From positions 1-64,000 of the forward strand of contig NZ_JAUSVR010000018.1 of NCBI RefSeq assembly GCF_030814815.1: a stretch of 64,000 nt of DNA, given 5' to 3'. The position numbers and the translations under genes were made by a program. Below are positions 33,864 to 41,430 of this stretch, in pieces (position 1 is the stretch's first letter; every line of letters begins with the position of its first letter). The notes under the pieces were generated by a model, which was given only the letters and a program-made list of their open reading frames with translations, did not search any database and was not told the DNA's origin. The DNA comes from Ancylobacter amanitiformis (GTDB lineage Bacteria > Pseudomonadota > Alphaproteobacteria > Rhizobiales > Xanthobacteraceae).

Positions 33864-35267
33864 TCAGGCTTTCGCGACCGAGATCGTCTGGATATCGGTA
33901 TAGCTGACGAGCCCCCAGCTTCCGTTCTCGACACCGATACCGGACCATTTGTGCCCGCCTACCGGTGCGATCGGCAGGAGGGTGAGGTGCTGGTTGACCC
34001 ACACGGTGCCGCAGTCCATTTCACCGGCCAGTTCGGTGGCACGCGCGACATTGCCGCTCCACACCGACCCCGACAGGCCGAAATGCGTCGCATTGGCGCG
34101 CTCGAGCACCTCGGCTTCGTCGCGGAACGTCAGGATGGGAAGCAGCGGGCCGAACTGCTCTTCCGCCACCAGCCGCGCATCGTCATCGAGACCGGTGACA
34201 AGCTGGGGCGCCAGGAAGTAGCCGTTGGCGTTGGGCAGGGCGGCTTCGCCGAGCAGCACCCCGCCAGCGGCGCGCGCCTCCTGCGCCAGTTCCTGCACGC
34301 GGGCGAATTGCGGGGCGGTGGTCAGCGGCCCAAGATCGACACCCTCGCCCAGTCCATTGCCGATGCGGGTTGCCGCGATGCGGGCGAGCAGCGCCTGCTG
34401 GATCGGCTGACAGACGCTCTCATGTACGTAGAGCCGCTTGATGGCGCAACAGACCTGCCCGGTGTTCTGGAACGCACCCCAGAACAGCTTGTCGGCGATC
34501 GCTTCCGGGTCGACATCCTCCAGCACGATGGCGGCATCGTTGCCGCCGAGTTCGAGCGTCACGCGCTTCAGATCGTCGGCCGCGGCGCGGGCCACGCTCT
34601 TGCCGGCCTCCACCGAGCCGGTGAGCGAAATCTTGCGGATGGCTGGATGCACCGCCAGCGCGCGCCCGAGCGCATCGCCGCCGGAGACGATGGCGAGCAC
34701 GCCGGCCGGGATCACATCCTGAAGAAGGGCGCCCAGCCGCAGCGTCGAGAGGGGGGTGAAGGGCGAGGGCTTCAGGACGATGGCATTGCCGGCCAGCAGC
34801 GCCGGCGCGATCTTCCACACCGCCGAGATGACCGGATAGTTCCACGGCGCGATGCCGGCGACCACCCCGAGGGGGCGGCGATGGACCGAGATGTGCTGGG
34901 CGTCGTCGTCGCGGATCACTTCGACGGGCAGCTCGATGCCGGCGGTGTGTTCGAACCAGCGCGCCGCGCCCATCACTTCGCCTATCGCCTTGGGCAGTGG
35001 ACGCCCCTGCTCGCGGCAGATGAGCCGACCGATCTCTTCCGCGTGCGCCCGCAGCTTTTGCGCGCAGGCGAGCAGCACCTGGCGGCGACGGGAAATGTCC
35101 CGCGACCACGGGACGAAGGCGCGCGCCGCCGCGTCGATCGCCTCGTCCAGCTGGGTCGGGCTGCAATCGGGCGCCGAGGCGAAGGCCTCGCCGGTGGCCG
35201 GATCGATGACATCGAATGAATCGCTCGCACCGGCCAGGCGCCCGGCGATCAGCATTGCCTCACTCAT
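33864..35267 (-). CDS. NAD(P)-dependent aldehyde dehydrogenase
   Basis: A 467-residue ALDH. Seen: GVVAGIAPWNYPVISAVWK (cofactor-binding Asn), KISLTGSVEAGKSVA, the catalytic glutamate in LELGGNDAAIVLED and the catalytic cysteine in QNTGQVCCAIKRLYV (about residue 275). It is the first gene of the long leftward series, starting 508 bp from the divergent Rieske gene. It probably oxidises the aldehyde released by the amine oxidase or aminotransferase of the same operon. Confidence 0.93.
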   Translation of the reverse strand: MSEAMLIAGRLAGASDSFDVIDPATGEAFASAPDCSPTQLDEAIDAAARAFVPWSRDISRRRQVLLACAQKLRAHAEEIGRLICREQGRPLPKAIGEVMGAARWFEHTAGIELPVEVIRDDDAQHISVHRRPLGVVAGIAPWNYPVISAVWKIAPALLAGNAIVLKPSPFTPLSTLRLGALLQDVIPAGVLAIVSGGDALGRALAVHPAIRKISLTGSVEAGKSVARAAADDLKRVTLELGGNDAAIVLEDVDPEAIADKLFWGAFQNTGQVCCAIKRLYVHESVCQPIQQALLARIAATRIGNGLGEGVDLGPLTTAPQFARVQELAQEARAAGGVLLGEAALPNANGYFLAPQLVTGLDDDARLVAEEQFGPLLPILTFRDEAEVLERANATHFGLSGSVWSGNVARATELAGEMDCGTVWVNQHLTLLPIAPVGGHKWSGIGVENGSWGLVSYTDIQTISVAKA

Positions 35268-35324
35268 TCCGCTCGTTCATCCCGTGACAGATAGGGGCCG
35301 TTCATAGGAAAACATAGTCATGAT

Positions 35325-35340
35325 GAACATATGTTCGCAA
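35325..35340. promoter_or_regulatory. Candidate IclR operator, GAACATATGTTC plus GCAA
   Basis: A perfect 12-bp palindrome (35325-35336) ending in GTTCGCAA, 58 bp upstream of the aldehyde dehydrogenase start. GTTCGCAA is the complement of TTGCGAAC at 35547. Confidence 0.45.
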
Positions 35341-35372
35341 TAGCTAATTTATCGGCGATGCGCTCTCTCGGG

Positions 35373-35400
35373 CCGCCAGCCAGCGGCGGCTGGCTGGCGG
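35373..35400. repeat. Large GC-rich hairpin in the divergent control region
   Basis: A 12-bp perfect stem (CCGCCAGCCAGC at 35373-35384, its complement at 35389-35400) with a 4-nt loop. No T-run follows in either direction. It could be a leader structure of the leftward transcript or a REP-like repeat. Confidence 0.6.
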
Positions 35401-35546
35401 TGCGCGATCCGCCACCCGCCGGGTCGCGGCGCCGCCGCCCGGCGTTCAGAGGCGCGCCATGCCGACCGTCTGGCCTCTCACGCGTCGGCCGGCGGGGCCG
35501 GCGCCGCGAAAATCCCGCTCCGTCGCAGTGAGGCGCAATGTATCTA

Positions 35547-35575
35547 TTGCGAACTTTTATTCATTATGCGAACTT
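35547..35575. promoter_or_regulatory. Paired TGCGAACTT direct repeats, candidate IclR operator
   Basis: TGCGAACTT occurs at 35548-35556 and 35567-35575, a 19-bp spacing (about two helical turns) on one strand. The first copy continues TTATTC, giving an imperfect GAAC-N4-GTTC dyad. Confidence 0.45.
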
Positions 35576-35695
35576 AATGGCCCTTGGGACCGCGCCTGTG
35601 AGCGCTTTCCGCTGCCCTGTGGTGCCTCCCGCGCCGCGGGTGAGGGGATCTCCACAGGGGCAGCCGGAGCGGCCACTGGCCGCCGCCCCTCGCGC

Positions 35696-35707
35696 ATGTT
35701 CGAACAT
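35696..35707. promoter_or_regulatory. Perfect palindrome ATGTTCGAACAT
   Basis: A 12-bp dyad, 69 bp upstream of the Rieske oxygenase start, made of the same GTTC/GAAC half-sites with opposite spacing. Followed by TCGTTCGG. Confidence 0.4.
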
Positions 35708-35775
35708 TCGTTCGGCATTTGCACGTTTCATTGAAGCGATCCTGGATCGCGGACGGATGTGAGGAATCCAGCGCT

Positions 35776-37137
35776 ATGATGAGCCGAGAGCAGAATGACC
35801 TGATCACCCGGACAGGGCCCCAGGATCCCGCCGGCAAGCTGATGCGCATGTACTGGCAGCCTGCCGCGCTGATCGAGGAGCTGCAGGGCGAGCGGCCGAT
35901 CCGCCCGGTCAGGCTGCTCGGCGAGAACTTCGTGCTGTTCCGCGACGAGGCGGGGCGCTACGGCCTGATCGACCGCGACTGCCCGCATCGCGGCGCCGAC
36001 CTCGCCTTCGGGCGGCTGGAGAATGGCGGCCTGCGCTGCGCCTTCCATGGCTGGCTGTTCGACGTCGAGGGCAGCTGCCTGGAAACACCGGCCGAGCCCG
36101 CCAATTCCAGGCTCTGCGCCGGCATCCGGCAGCGCGCCTATCCCGTTGTCGAGAAGAGCGGGGTACTCTGGGCCTATCTCGGCGAAGGCACGCCCCCGGC
36201 CTTTCCCGAGATCGACTGCTTCACCGCCCCCGGCACCCACACCTTCGCCTTCAAGGGCATGATGAACTGCAACTGGCTGCAGGCGCTGGAAGTCGGCATC
36301 GACCCGGCGCACGCCTCCTTCCTGCATCGCTTTTTTCACGACGAGGATCCTTCGGTGTCCTATGGCAAGCAGTTCCGTGCCTCTTCCGCCGATAGCGACC
36401 TGCCGATGACCAGGATCCTGCGCGAATACGACCGGCCGATCATCAATGTCGAGAAGACCGAATATGGCCTGCGTCTGATCGCGCTGCGCCAGATCGATGA
36501 GGAACGCACCCATGTGCGGGTGACCAATCAGCTGTTTCCGCACGGCTTCGTCATTCCGATGAGCGCGGAAATGACGATCACCCAGTGGCACGTGCCGATC
36601 GACGACGAAAATTGCTACTGGTACGCGATCTTCACCAGCTTCTCGGCGCCGGTCGACAAGCAGAAGATGCGCGACCAGCGCCTCGAACTCTACGCGCTGC
36701 CGGACTACGTCTCGCGCCGCAACAAGGCGAATGACTACGGCTTCGATCCGCACGAGCAGGCGAACGAGACCTATACGGGGATGGGCCTCGACATCAACGT
36801 GCATGACCAGTGGGCGGTGGAATCGATGGGCGCCATCCAGGACCGCACGCGCGAGCATCTCGGCCAGTCGGACAAGGCCATCATCCAGTATCGCCGCCTG
36901 CTGCGGCAGGAGATCGAGAAAGCGGTGTCGGGTTCCGCCCCGCCGCTGCTGGTCCTCGACGGGGCGCACGCGCGCAGCATTCAGGGCCCGGCGACGATGG
37001 ACGGCATCGGCCCCACCGCCGGCTGGGAAATTTACTGGATGGAGGTCGACGTGAAGCGTCGCCGGGGCGCGCCATGGGCCGCGCCGGTGCCGGCGGAAAT
37101 CGCCGCCAGGGTTCCCCACCTCTCCGCGGCCCAGTGA
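35776..37137 (+). CDS. Rieske non-haem iron oxygenase, alpha subunit
   Basis: A 453-residue terminal oxygenase. The Rieske [2Fe-2S] ligands are C69, H71 (DCPHRGADL) and C88, H91 (CAFHGWLF). The mononuclear iron site is in NWLQALEVGIDPAHASFLHR (acid residues E172/D176, His179 and His184). Spacing and length fit phthalate/vanillate-type alpha-only oxygenases. ATG 35776 is preceded by GAGGAA. No ferredoxin or reductase gene lies in the window, so electrons must come from elsewhere. It heads a plus-strand operon with a glutamine-synthetase-like ligase and IclR regulator. It could hydroxylate an aromatic ring or remove an N- or O-alkyl group. Confidence 0.9.
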   Translation: MMSREQNDLITRTGPQDPAGKLMRMYWQPAALIEELQGERPIRPVRLLGENFVLFRDEAGRYGLIDRDCPHRGADLAFGRLENGGLRCAFHGWLFDVEGSCLETPAEPANSRLCAGIRQRAYPVVEKSGVLWAYLGEGTPPAFPEIDCFTAPGTHTFAFKGMMNCNWLQALEVGIDPAHASFLHRFFHDEDPSVSYGKQFRASSADSDLPMTRILREYDRPIINVEKTEYGLRLIALRQIDEERTHVRVTNQLFPHGFVIPMSAEMTITQWHVPIDDENCYWYAIFTSFSAPVDKQKMRDQRLELYALPDYVSRRNKANDYGFDPHEQANETYTGMGLDINVHDQWAVESMGAIQDRTREHLGQSDKAIIQYRRLLRQEIEKAVSGSAPPLLVLDGAHARSIQGPATMDGIGPTAGWEIYWMEVDVKRRRGAPWAAPVPAEIAARVPHLSAAQ

Positions 37138-37168
37138 CGGCCGGCATGCCTACCAGGGAAACGATATC

Positions 37169-38605
37169 GTGACCTTTGTTGAACGCCACGGGCTTCAGAG
37201 CGTGGAGCGTCGGGACGCCGCCCGGCGTGTCGCCGACATCGTCCGGAGCCAGAAGCTTGAACTGGTCCGTCTGTCCTTTCCGGACCAGCACGGCATCCTG
37301 CGGGGCAAGACGCTCGTTGCCGCGGAGGCCCTGAAAGCGCTCGACGACGGGTGCACCCTGACGACATCGATGTTCGCCAAGGACACCTCGCACCGCTCGG
37401 TGTTCCCGGTCTTCTCGGCGAATGGCGGCTTCGGCATGCCGGAGATGCAGGGCGCGGCGGACGCGCTGATGATTCCCGATCCCGGCAGCTTCCGGGTTCT
37501 CCCCTGGGCCGAGAAAACTGGCTGGCTGCTGTGCGACGCCTATTTCCAGAACGGCCAGCCAGTGCCCTTCGCCACCCGCCATCTCTATCGCAAGGTCCTG
37601 CAGGACCTTGCCGCGCGCGGTTACGACTTCGTGGCCGGGCTGGAAGTGGAATTCCATGTCTTCAAGCTCGACGACACCCGCATGCGGCCGGCCGACGCCG
37701 GACAGCCGGGCGAGCCGCCATCGGTCAGCCTGCTCTCGCACGGCTACCAGTATCTGACCGAGCAGCGCTTCGACCAGATCGCCCCGGTGCTGGACATCAT
37801 CCGCCGCGATGTACAGGCGATGGATCTGCCGCTGCGGTCGGTGGAAATCGAGTTCGGTCCCAGCCAGTGCGAATTCACCTTCCAGCCGACGGTGGGCCTG
37901 CTGCCGGCCGATCTCATGGTGCTGTTCCGCAGCGCGGTGAAGCAGATCTGTCACCGCCATGGCTATCACGCCACCTTCATGTGCCGTCCGAAGATCGCGA
38001 ACGTAGTGTCCTCGGGCTGGCATCTACACCAGTCGCTGGTGGAGCGCGCCACCGGAGAGAACGCGTTCATGCCGCGTGAGGGCGGGACGTTGCTCTCGCC
38101 GGAGGGACAAGGCTATCTCGCCGGCCTGCTGGATCACGCGGAAGCGGCCGCGGTGTTCAGCACGCCGACCATCAATGGCTACAAGCGCTACCGCTCCTTC
38201 TCGCTGGCGCCGGACCGCGCGGTATGGGCGCGCGACAATCGCGGGGCGATGATCCGCGTGCTGGGCGGGCCCGGCGACCCCGGCACGCGGCTGGAGAACC
38301 GCGTCGGCGAGCCGGCCGCCAATCCCTATCTCTACATGGCATCGCAGATACTGGCCGGCATGGACGGCGTGACGCGCCGGCTCGACCCCGGCCCGTCGGC
38401 GGACGTGCCCTATGAAGCCTCGCGCCCACCCCTCCCGCGGACGCTGGCGCAGGCCGTCGCCGCGCTCGACGCGAACGCCTTCTTCCGCGAGGCCATGGGC
38501 GACACCTTCGTCGACTACTACGTGCACATCAAGAACGCGGAGATCGCCCGCTTCGATGCCGAGGTGTCGGATTGGGAACACCGGGAGTATTTCGAGATAT
38601 TCTGA
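37169..38605 (+). CDS. Glutamine-synthetase-like ligase (gamma-glutamyl amide synthetase type)
   Basis: A 478-residue member of the glutamine synthetase superfamily using a GTG start. Metal-site strings GLEVEFHVF (E159/E161) and VEIEFGPSQCEFTF, the ATP-loop ATFMCRPK, SGWHLHQSL, and the arginine-rich KRYRSFSLAPDRAVWARDNRGAM region (split) are present, then LENRVGEPAANPYLYMA. It lacks the adenylylation-tyrosine context of housekeeping GlnA and the N-terminus is diverged, as in gamma-glutamyl-putrescine, -methylamide, -isopropylamide or -anilide synthetases. Its pairing with a Rieske oxygenase resembles aniline-type activation, and with soxBDAG and ggt it suggests a gamma-glutamylation route. 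Amine substrate unknown. Confidence 0.87.
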   Translation: MTFVERHGLQSVERRDAARRVADIVRSQKLELVRLSFPDQHGILRGKTLVAAEALKALDDGCTLTTSMFAKDTSHRSVFPVFSANGGFGMPEMQGAADALMIPDPGSFRVLPWAEKTGWLLCDAYFQNGQPVPFATRHLYRKVLQDLAARGYDFVAGLEVEFHVFKLDDTRMRPADAGQPGEPPSVSLLSHGYQYLTEQRFDQIAPVLDIIRRDVQAMDLPLRSVEIEFGPSQCEFTFQPTVGLLPADLMVLFRSAVKQICHRHGYHATFMCRPKIANVVSSGWHLHQSLVERATGENAFMPREGGTLLSPEGQGYLAGLLDHAEAAAVFSTPTINGYKRYRSFSLAPDRAVWARDNRGAMIRVLGGPGDPGTRLENRVGEPAANPYLYMASQILAGMDGVTRRLDPGPSADVPYEASRPPLPRTLAQAVAALDANAFFREAMGDTFVDYYVHIKNAEIARFDAEVSDWEHREYFEIF

Positions 38606-38815
38606 CGAGATATGCGGCGAGCGGCGCCTTGCGCCGATGACATGCGTCGCCTCCCGTCGCAATGCCTCGCCTGGGCCTGGGCCGATCGGATGCTCACGAA
38701 AGACAAAGGTTTGTCCGCGATCCTCGATCGTGACATTGACGGATGGCTGGAAAGGCCGGAATCGACCCGGCGTCCGGTGCAGGCTCACGATGGAACGCTG
38801 AGGGGGGCACGAGGC
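38606..38815. other. Gap between the ligase and the IclR gene
   Basis: About 210 bp. The IclR reading frame is open through here from 38612, but the encoded segment has no homology-like features; the conserved N-terminus starts near 38816. It may hold a promoter for the regulator. Confidence 0.4.
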
Positions 38816-39622
38816 ATGCTTGACGACACTGCGACCGCTGACGACAGGCCCCGCGACTTCGTGGCGTCGCTGGAGCATGGGCTCAGCGTGCTCATGAGCT
38901 TCGACGCCGCCAATGCGAACATGAGCCTGTCCCAGGTTGCCGACCGTACCGGCATGTCCCGCGCCGGTGCCCGGCGCTACCTGCTGACCCTTGCCCATCT
39001 GGGCTTCATCGCGCGGACCGGGCGCTCCTTCCGGCTGACGCCGAAGGTCCTCAGCCTCGGCTATTCCTATCTCTCGGCCTTGCCGTTCTCGGCGTTCGCG
39101 ATGCCGCTTCTGGAGGAAGCGAGCGCCGCCTCTGAGCAGACGGTGGCGCTGGCGGTGCGGGACGGCGCGGAATCGGTCTACACGGCTCGCGCCATTGCCC
39201 AGCGCGCGCTGGCCGTCACGGTGCCGGTGGGACGCCGCCTTCCGCTCATTTCCACATCGACCGGCCGGGCGATGCTCGCCTTCGATACGGCGGAGGCGAT
39301 CGATCGATTGATCGAGAACGACCATCCCGTGCTGCTGACCGACAAGACGACGGTGGATCCGCAGCTTCTCCGGCGCGAGCTCGAACTGGTGCGTAGCCGC
39401 GGCTACGCGCTGGTCGAGCAGGAGGTCGAGGTGGGCGTGCGCTCGCTGGCGGTGCCGTTCTTCGACAGTCAGCAGAAGGTGGCGGGAGCGGTGACGGCGC
39501 TCACCAGCATGAGCGCGGTATCGACCCGCCAGCTGCTGTCGGACATCTTCCCGATCGTGCGCCATGTGGCGACGGAACTGGAATCGGCTCTCAAGGCCGG
39601 TCGCGGCGACATTCTCACCTGA
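38816..39622 (+). CDS. IclR-family transcriptional regulator (PcaR/PobR-like)
   Basis: A 268-residue regulator. The N-terminal winged helix reads RDFVASLEHGLSVLMSFD..MSLSQVADRTGMSRAGARRYLLTL, followed by the linker LTPKVLSLGYSYLSALPF and the effector domain ending VRSLAVPFFDSQQKVAGAVTAL. This FVASLERGL...RRYLLTL pattern is characteristic of the PcaR/PobR subgroup that controls aromatic-acid catabolism. ATG 38816 was chosen over 38612 because conserved sequence begins there. It follows the oxygenase and ligase genes on the same strand and is the natural candidate for binding the GAAC/GTTC sites at 26.25 and 35.3-35.7 kb. Confidence 0.9.
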   Translation: MLDDTATADDRPRDFVASLEHGLSVLMSFDAANANMSLSQVADRTGMSRAGARRYLLTLAHLGFIARTGRSFRLTPKVLSLGYSYLSALPFSAFAMPLLEEASAASEQTVALAVRDGAESVYTARAIAQRALAVTVPVGRRLPLISTSTGRAMLAFDTAEAIDRLIENDHPVLLTDKTTVDPQLLRRELELVRSRGYALVEQEVEVGVRSLAVPFFDSQQKVAGAVTALTSMSAVSTRQLLSDIFPIVRHVATELESALKAGRGDILT

Positions 39623-39790
39623 CGGTGACCGCGTTGCCGGCGCGGACCGAACTCCGGCTGGCTGCCGTCTGGATCTTCCATTGTCACGAAGACAGGAAAG
39701 CCACGCCTTCCGCATGGAACTGAACCGCTCCGGATTCACCGGAGGCCATTTAGTTTACGTCATGCCGCCATTGTCCGTCGTCAGATGATT
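39623..39790. other. Gap before the IS3 element
   Basis: No gene supported. The catabolic block ends here and the IS cluster begins. Confidence 0.5.
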
Positions 39791-39844
39791 TGAGATTGTT
39801 TCGGAATCTCGGGGACGGAGGTTCTGGCTCATCTGGGTTAGAGG

Positions 39845-40825
39845 TTATGCGGCCTGCAGGTGATGCTGCAAGCGCCTTTGCTGGATGGTCTGGCGCTTGA
39901 TCCTTTCGCGTTCGGTGAGGATGGCCTGCCCGCGTTTGAAGTAGACATCGGCGGGCGTGAGATTGCCGAGGCTTTCGTGAGATCGGGCATGGTTGTAATG
40001 CTCGACGAAGGCGGCGACCTGCCGTTCGAGATCGCCGGGCAGATAGTAATTTTCGAGCAGGATGCGGTTCTTCAGGGTCTGGTGCCAGCGCTCGATCTTA
40101 CCCTGCGTCTGAGGGTGACATGGCGCGCCGCGAACATGTTTCATGCCCTTGCCGTCGAGCCAGGTGGCAAGGTCGGCTGAGATGTATGAGGCGCCGTTAT
40201 CGCTCAACAGTCTCGGCCGATGTGCGACCGTGATCTGGTCGAGCCCCGATGCCGCCAACGCCAGATCGAGCGTGGCGGTGACGTCGTCAGTGCGCATCGT
40301 GGCGCAGAGCTTCCAGGCGACGATGAAGCGGGAGAAGTCGTCGAGCACGGTCGAGAGATAATACCAGCCCCAGCCCGTGATCTTCAGGTAGGTGAAGTCG
40401 GTCTGCCAGAGCTGGTTGGGCGCCGTCGTCTTGTCCTTGAACTCGGACGCCGCCTTGATGACGATGTAAGCCGGGCTGGTGATCAGATCATGCGCTTTCA
40501 GCAGCCGATACACCGATGCTTCCGAGACGAAGTAGCGCTTTTCGTCGGTGAAGCGCACCGCCAGCTCGCGTGGGCTCAGCTCCGTCTCGCGCAGCGCCAG
40601 CTCGATGATCTCGGCCCGGATCGGGTCGGGAATCCGGTTCCAGACACGATCCGGCCGCGAGCGATGATCGGCGAGCGCCTCAACCCCGCCGGTGAGATAG
40701 CGGTCGTACCAGCGATAGAACGTGGCGCGCGGGATGCCGAGCTTGTCCAAGGTGCGCCGCGCCGGCAGATGCGATCCCTCGACCAGCCGAATGATCTCGG
40801 CCTTTTCGGAGGCAGGATACCTCAT
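39845..40825 (-). CDS. IS3-family transposase OrfB (DDE integrase)
   Basis: A 326-residue catalytic subunit. The N-terminal HTH region (ATFYRWYDRYLTGG) is followed by the DDE core: first D in WQTDFTYLKI, second D in LLSDNGASYIS, E in GKIERWHQTLK, all with normal spacing. Intact on its own. It is normally made as an OrfAB fusion by frameshifting on an A-run near 40854-40859. Confidence 0.92.
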   Translation of the reverse strand: MRYPASEKAEIIRLVEGSHLPARRTLDKLGIPRATFYRWYDRYLTGGVEALADHRSRPDRVWNRIPDPIRAEIIELALRETELSPRELAVRFTDEKRYFVSEASVYRLLKAHDLITSPAYIVIKAASEFKDKTTAPNQLWQTDFTYLKITGWGWYYLSTVLDDFSRFIVAWKLCATMRTDDVTATLDLALAASGLDQITVAHRPRLLSDNGASYISADLATWLDGKGMKHVRGAPCHPQTQGKIERWHQTLKNRILLENYYLPGDLERQVAAFVEHYNHARSHESLGNLTPADVYFKRGQAILTERERIKRQTIQQRRLQHHLQAA

Positions 40826-41195
40826 GTGTCGTCCTCCCCATCCGCGAGCATGCTTTTTTAAGCAGGCGGTTTTCCAGGGTGAGATCGGCCACGGCCTCCT
40901 TCAGCGCCTGCGCCTCGCGGCGCAGTTCCTTCACCTCGTCCGACGTCGCGGCGCGGGCCGTGTCACCGGCGAGCCGGCGCTTGCCGGCGTCGAGGAACTC
41001 CTTCGACCAGCCGTAATACATCGACGAGGCGATCCCCTCGCGCCGGCACAGCTCGGCGATGCTCTCCTCGCCGCGCACGCCTTCCAGAACGATGCGGATC
41101 TTTTCTTCAGCCGAGAACTGCCGCCGCGTCGCTCGGCGGATATCCTTCACGACCTGCTCTGCCGGCGCTTTCTCCGGCCCGGATTTCTGTCTCAT
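40680..41195 (-). CDS. IS3-family OrfA (HTH/leucine zipper), probable 3' frame error
   Basis: The first 112 codons are normal OrfA: RRQFSAEEKIRIVLEGVRGE, ELCRREGIASSMYYGWSKEF and the zipper ELRREAQALKEAVADLTLEN. At the AAAAAA run (40854-40859) the frame then reads ACSRMGRTTHEV..., whereas a different phase gives the expected short ending SMLADGEDDT with a stop just before OrfB's ATG. The run appears one A short compared with the family arrangement, so this OrfA runs 60 codons into OrfB in a foreign frame. Confidence 0.7.
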   Translation of the reverse strand: MRQKSGPEKAPAEQVVKDIRRATRRQFSAEEKIRIVLEGVRGEESIAELCRREGIASSMYYGWSKEFLDAGKRRLAGDTARAATSDEVKELRREAQALKEAVADLTLENRLLKKACSRMGRTTHEVSCLRKGRDHSAGRGIASAGAAHLGQARHPARHVLSLVRPLSHRRG

Positions 41196-41271
41196 CTGCC
41201 CTCCATAATGGCTGCGATGATCCAGAAATCCTCCCTTCCCGAAAACCCCTAAACTGTCTCAAGAGCGCTGA

Positions 41272-41349
41272 CGCCGGACAGTTGTCGTGCTGGGACCGGT
41301 GGTCTATCTCGTCATCAACTTTTACCTTCTCGGCTCGTCCGGCTGCTGA
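41272..41349 (+). pseudogene. C-terminal remnant of a membrane protein cut by IS3
   Basis: Immediately after the IS3 end a frame reads VVVLGPVVYLVINFYLLGSSG and stops at TGA 41347-41349. A hydrophobic final helix and short tail like this is typical of a permease C-terminus. The rest of the gene is missing, so the family cannot be named. Confidence 0.4.
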
Positions 41350-41430
41350 AACGCCGGCTCAGGATTCCGGCCATGCGTTCACTTGCGGGCGCTGACCGAT
41401 GATCGCCTCTTACCAAAACAGGAACATCCG

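Larger units (their letters stand above)
35268..35775. promoter_or_regulatory. Divergent control region of the amine/Rieske gene cluster
   Basis: This 508-bp non-coding gap has AT-rich ends and a GC-rich centre. It contains GAACATATGTTC (35325-35336), two TGCGAACTT direct repeats 19 bp apart (35548 and 35567), ATGTTCGAACAT (35696-35707) and a 12-bp-stem hairpin (35373-35400). The repeated GAAC/GTTC units suggest control by the IclR regulator encoded at 38816. Promoters are not assignable with confidence. Confidence 0.55.
39791..41261 (-). mobile_element. IS3-family insertion sequence, copy 1
   Basis: A 1,471-bp element with imperfect terminal repeats (TGAGATTGTTTCGG... at the left, complement of TGAGACAGTTTAGG... 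at the right, also sharing a CGGGGA/TCGGGA block). It carries orfA and orfB on the minus strand. A 3-bp target duplication was not evident. Confidence 0.75.

Noticed and set aside
27854..35267. A glycine riboswitch or folate operon signal near the sox genes
   Set aside because: No recognisable riboswitch core was found in the 35.3-35.7 kb leader, and no glycine-cleavage or folate genes are present.
37169..38605. Housekeeping glutamine synthetase GlnA
   Set aside because: The protein has GS active-site motifs but a diverged N-terminus and a catabolic operon context, so the housekeeping role is unlikely.
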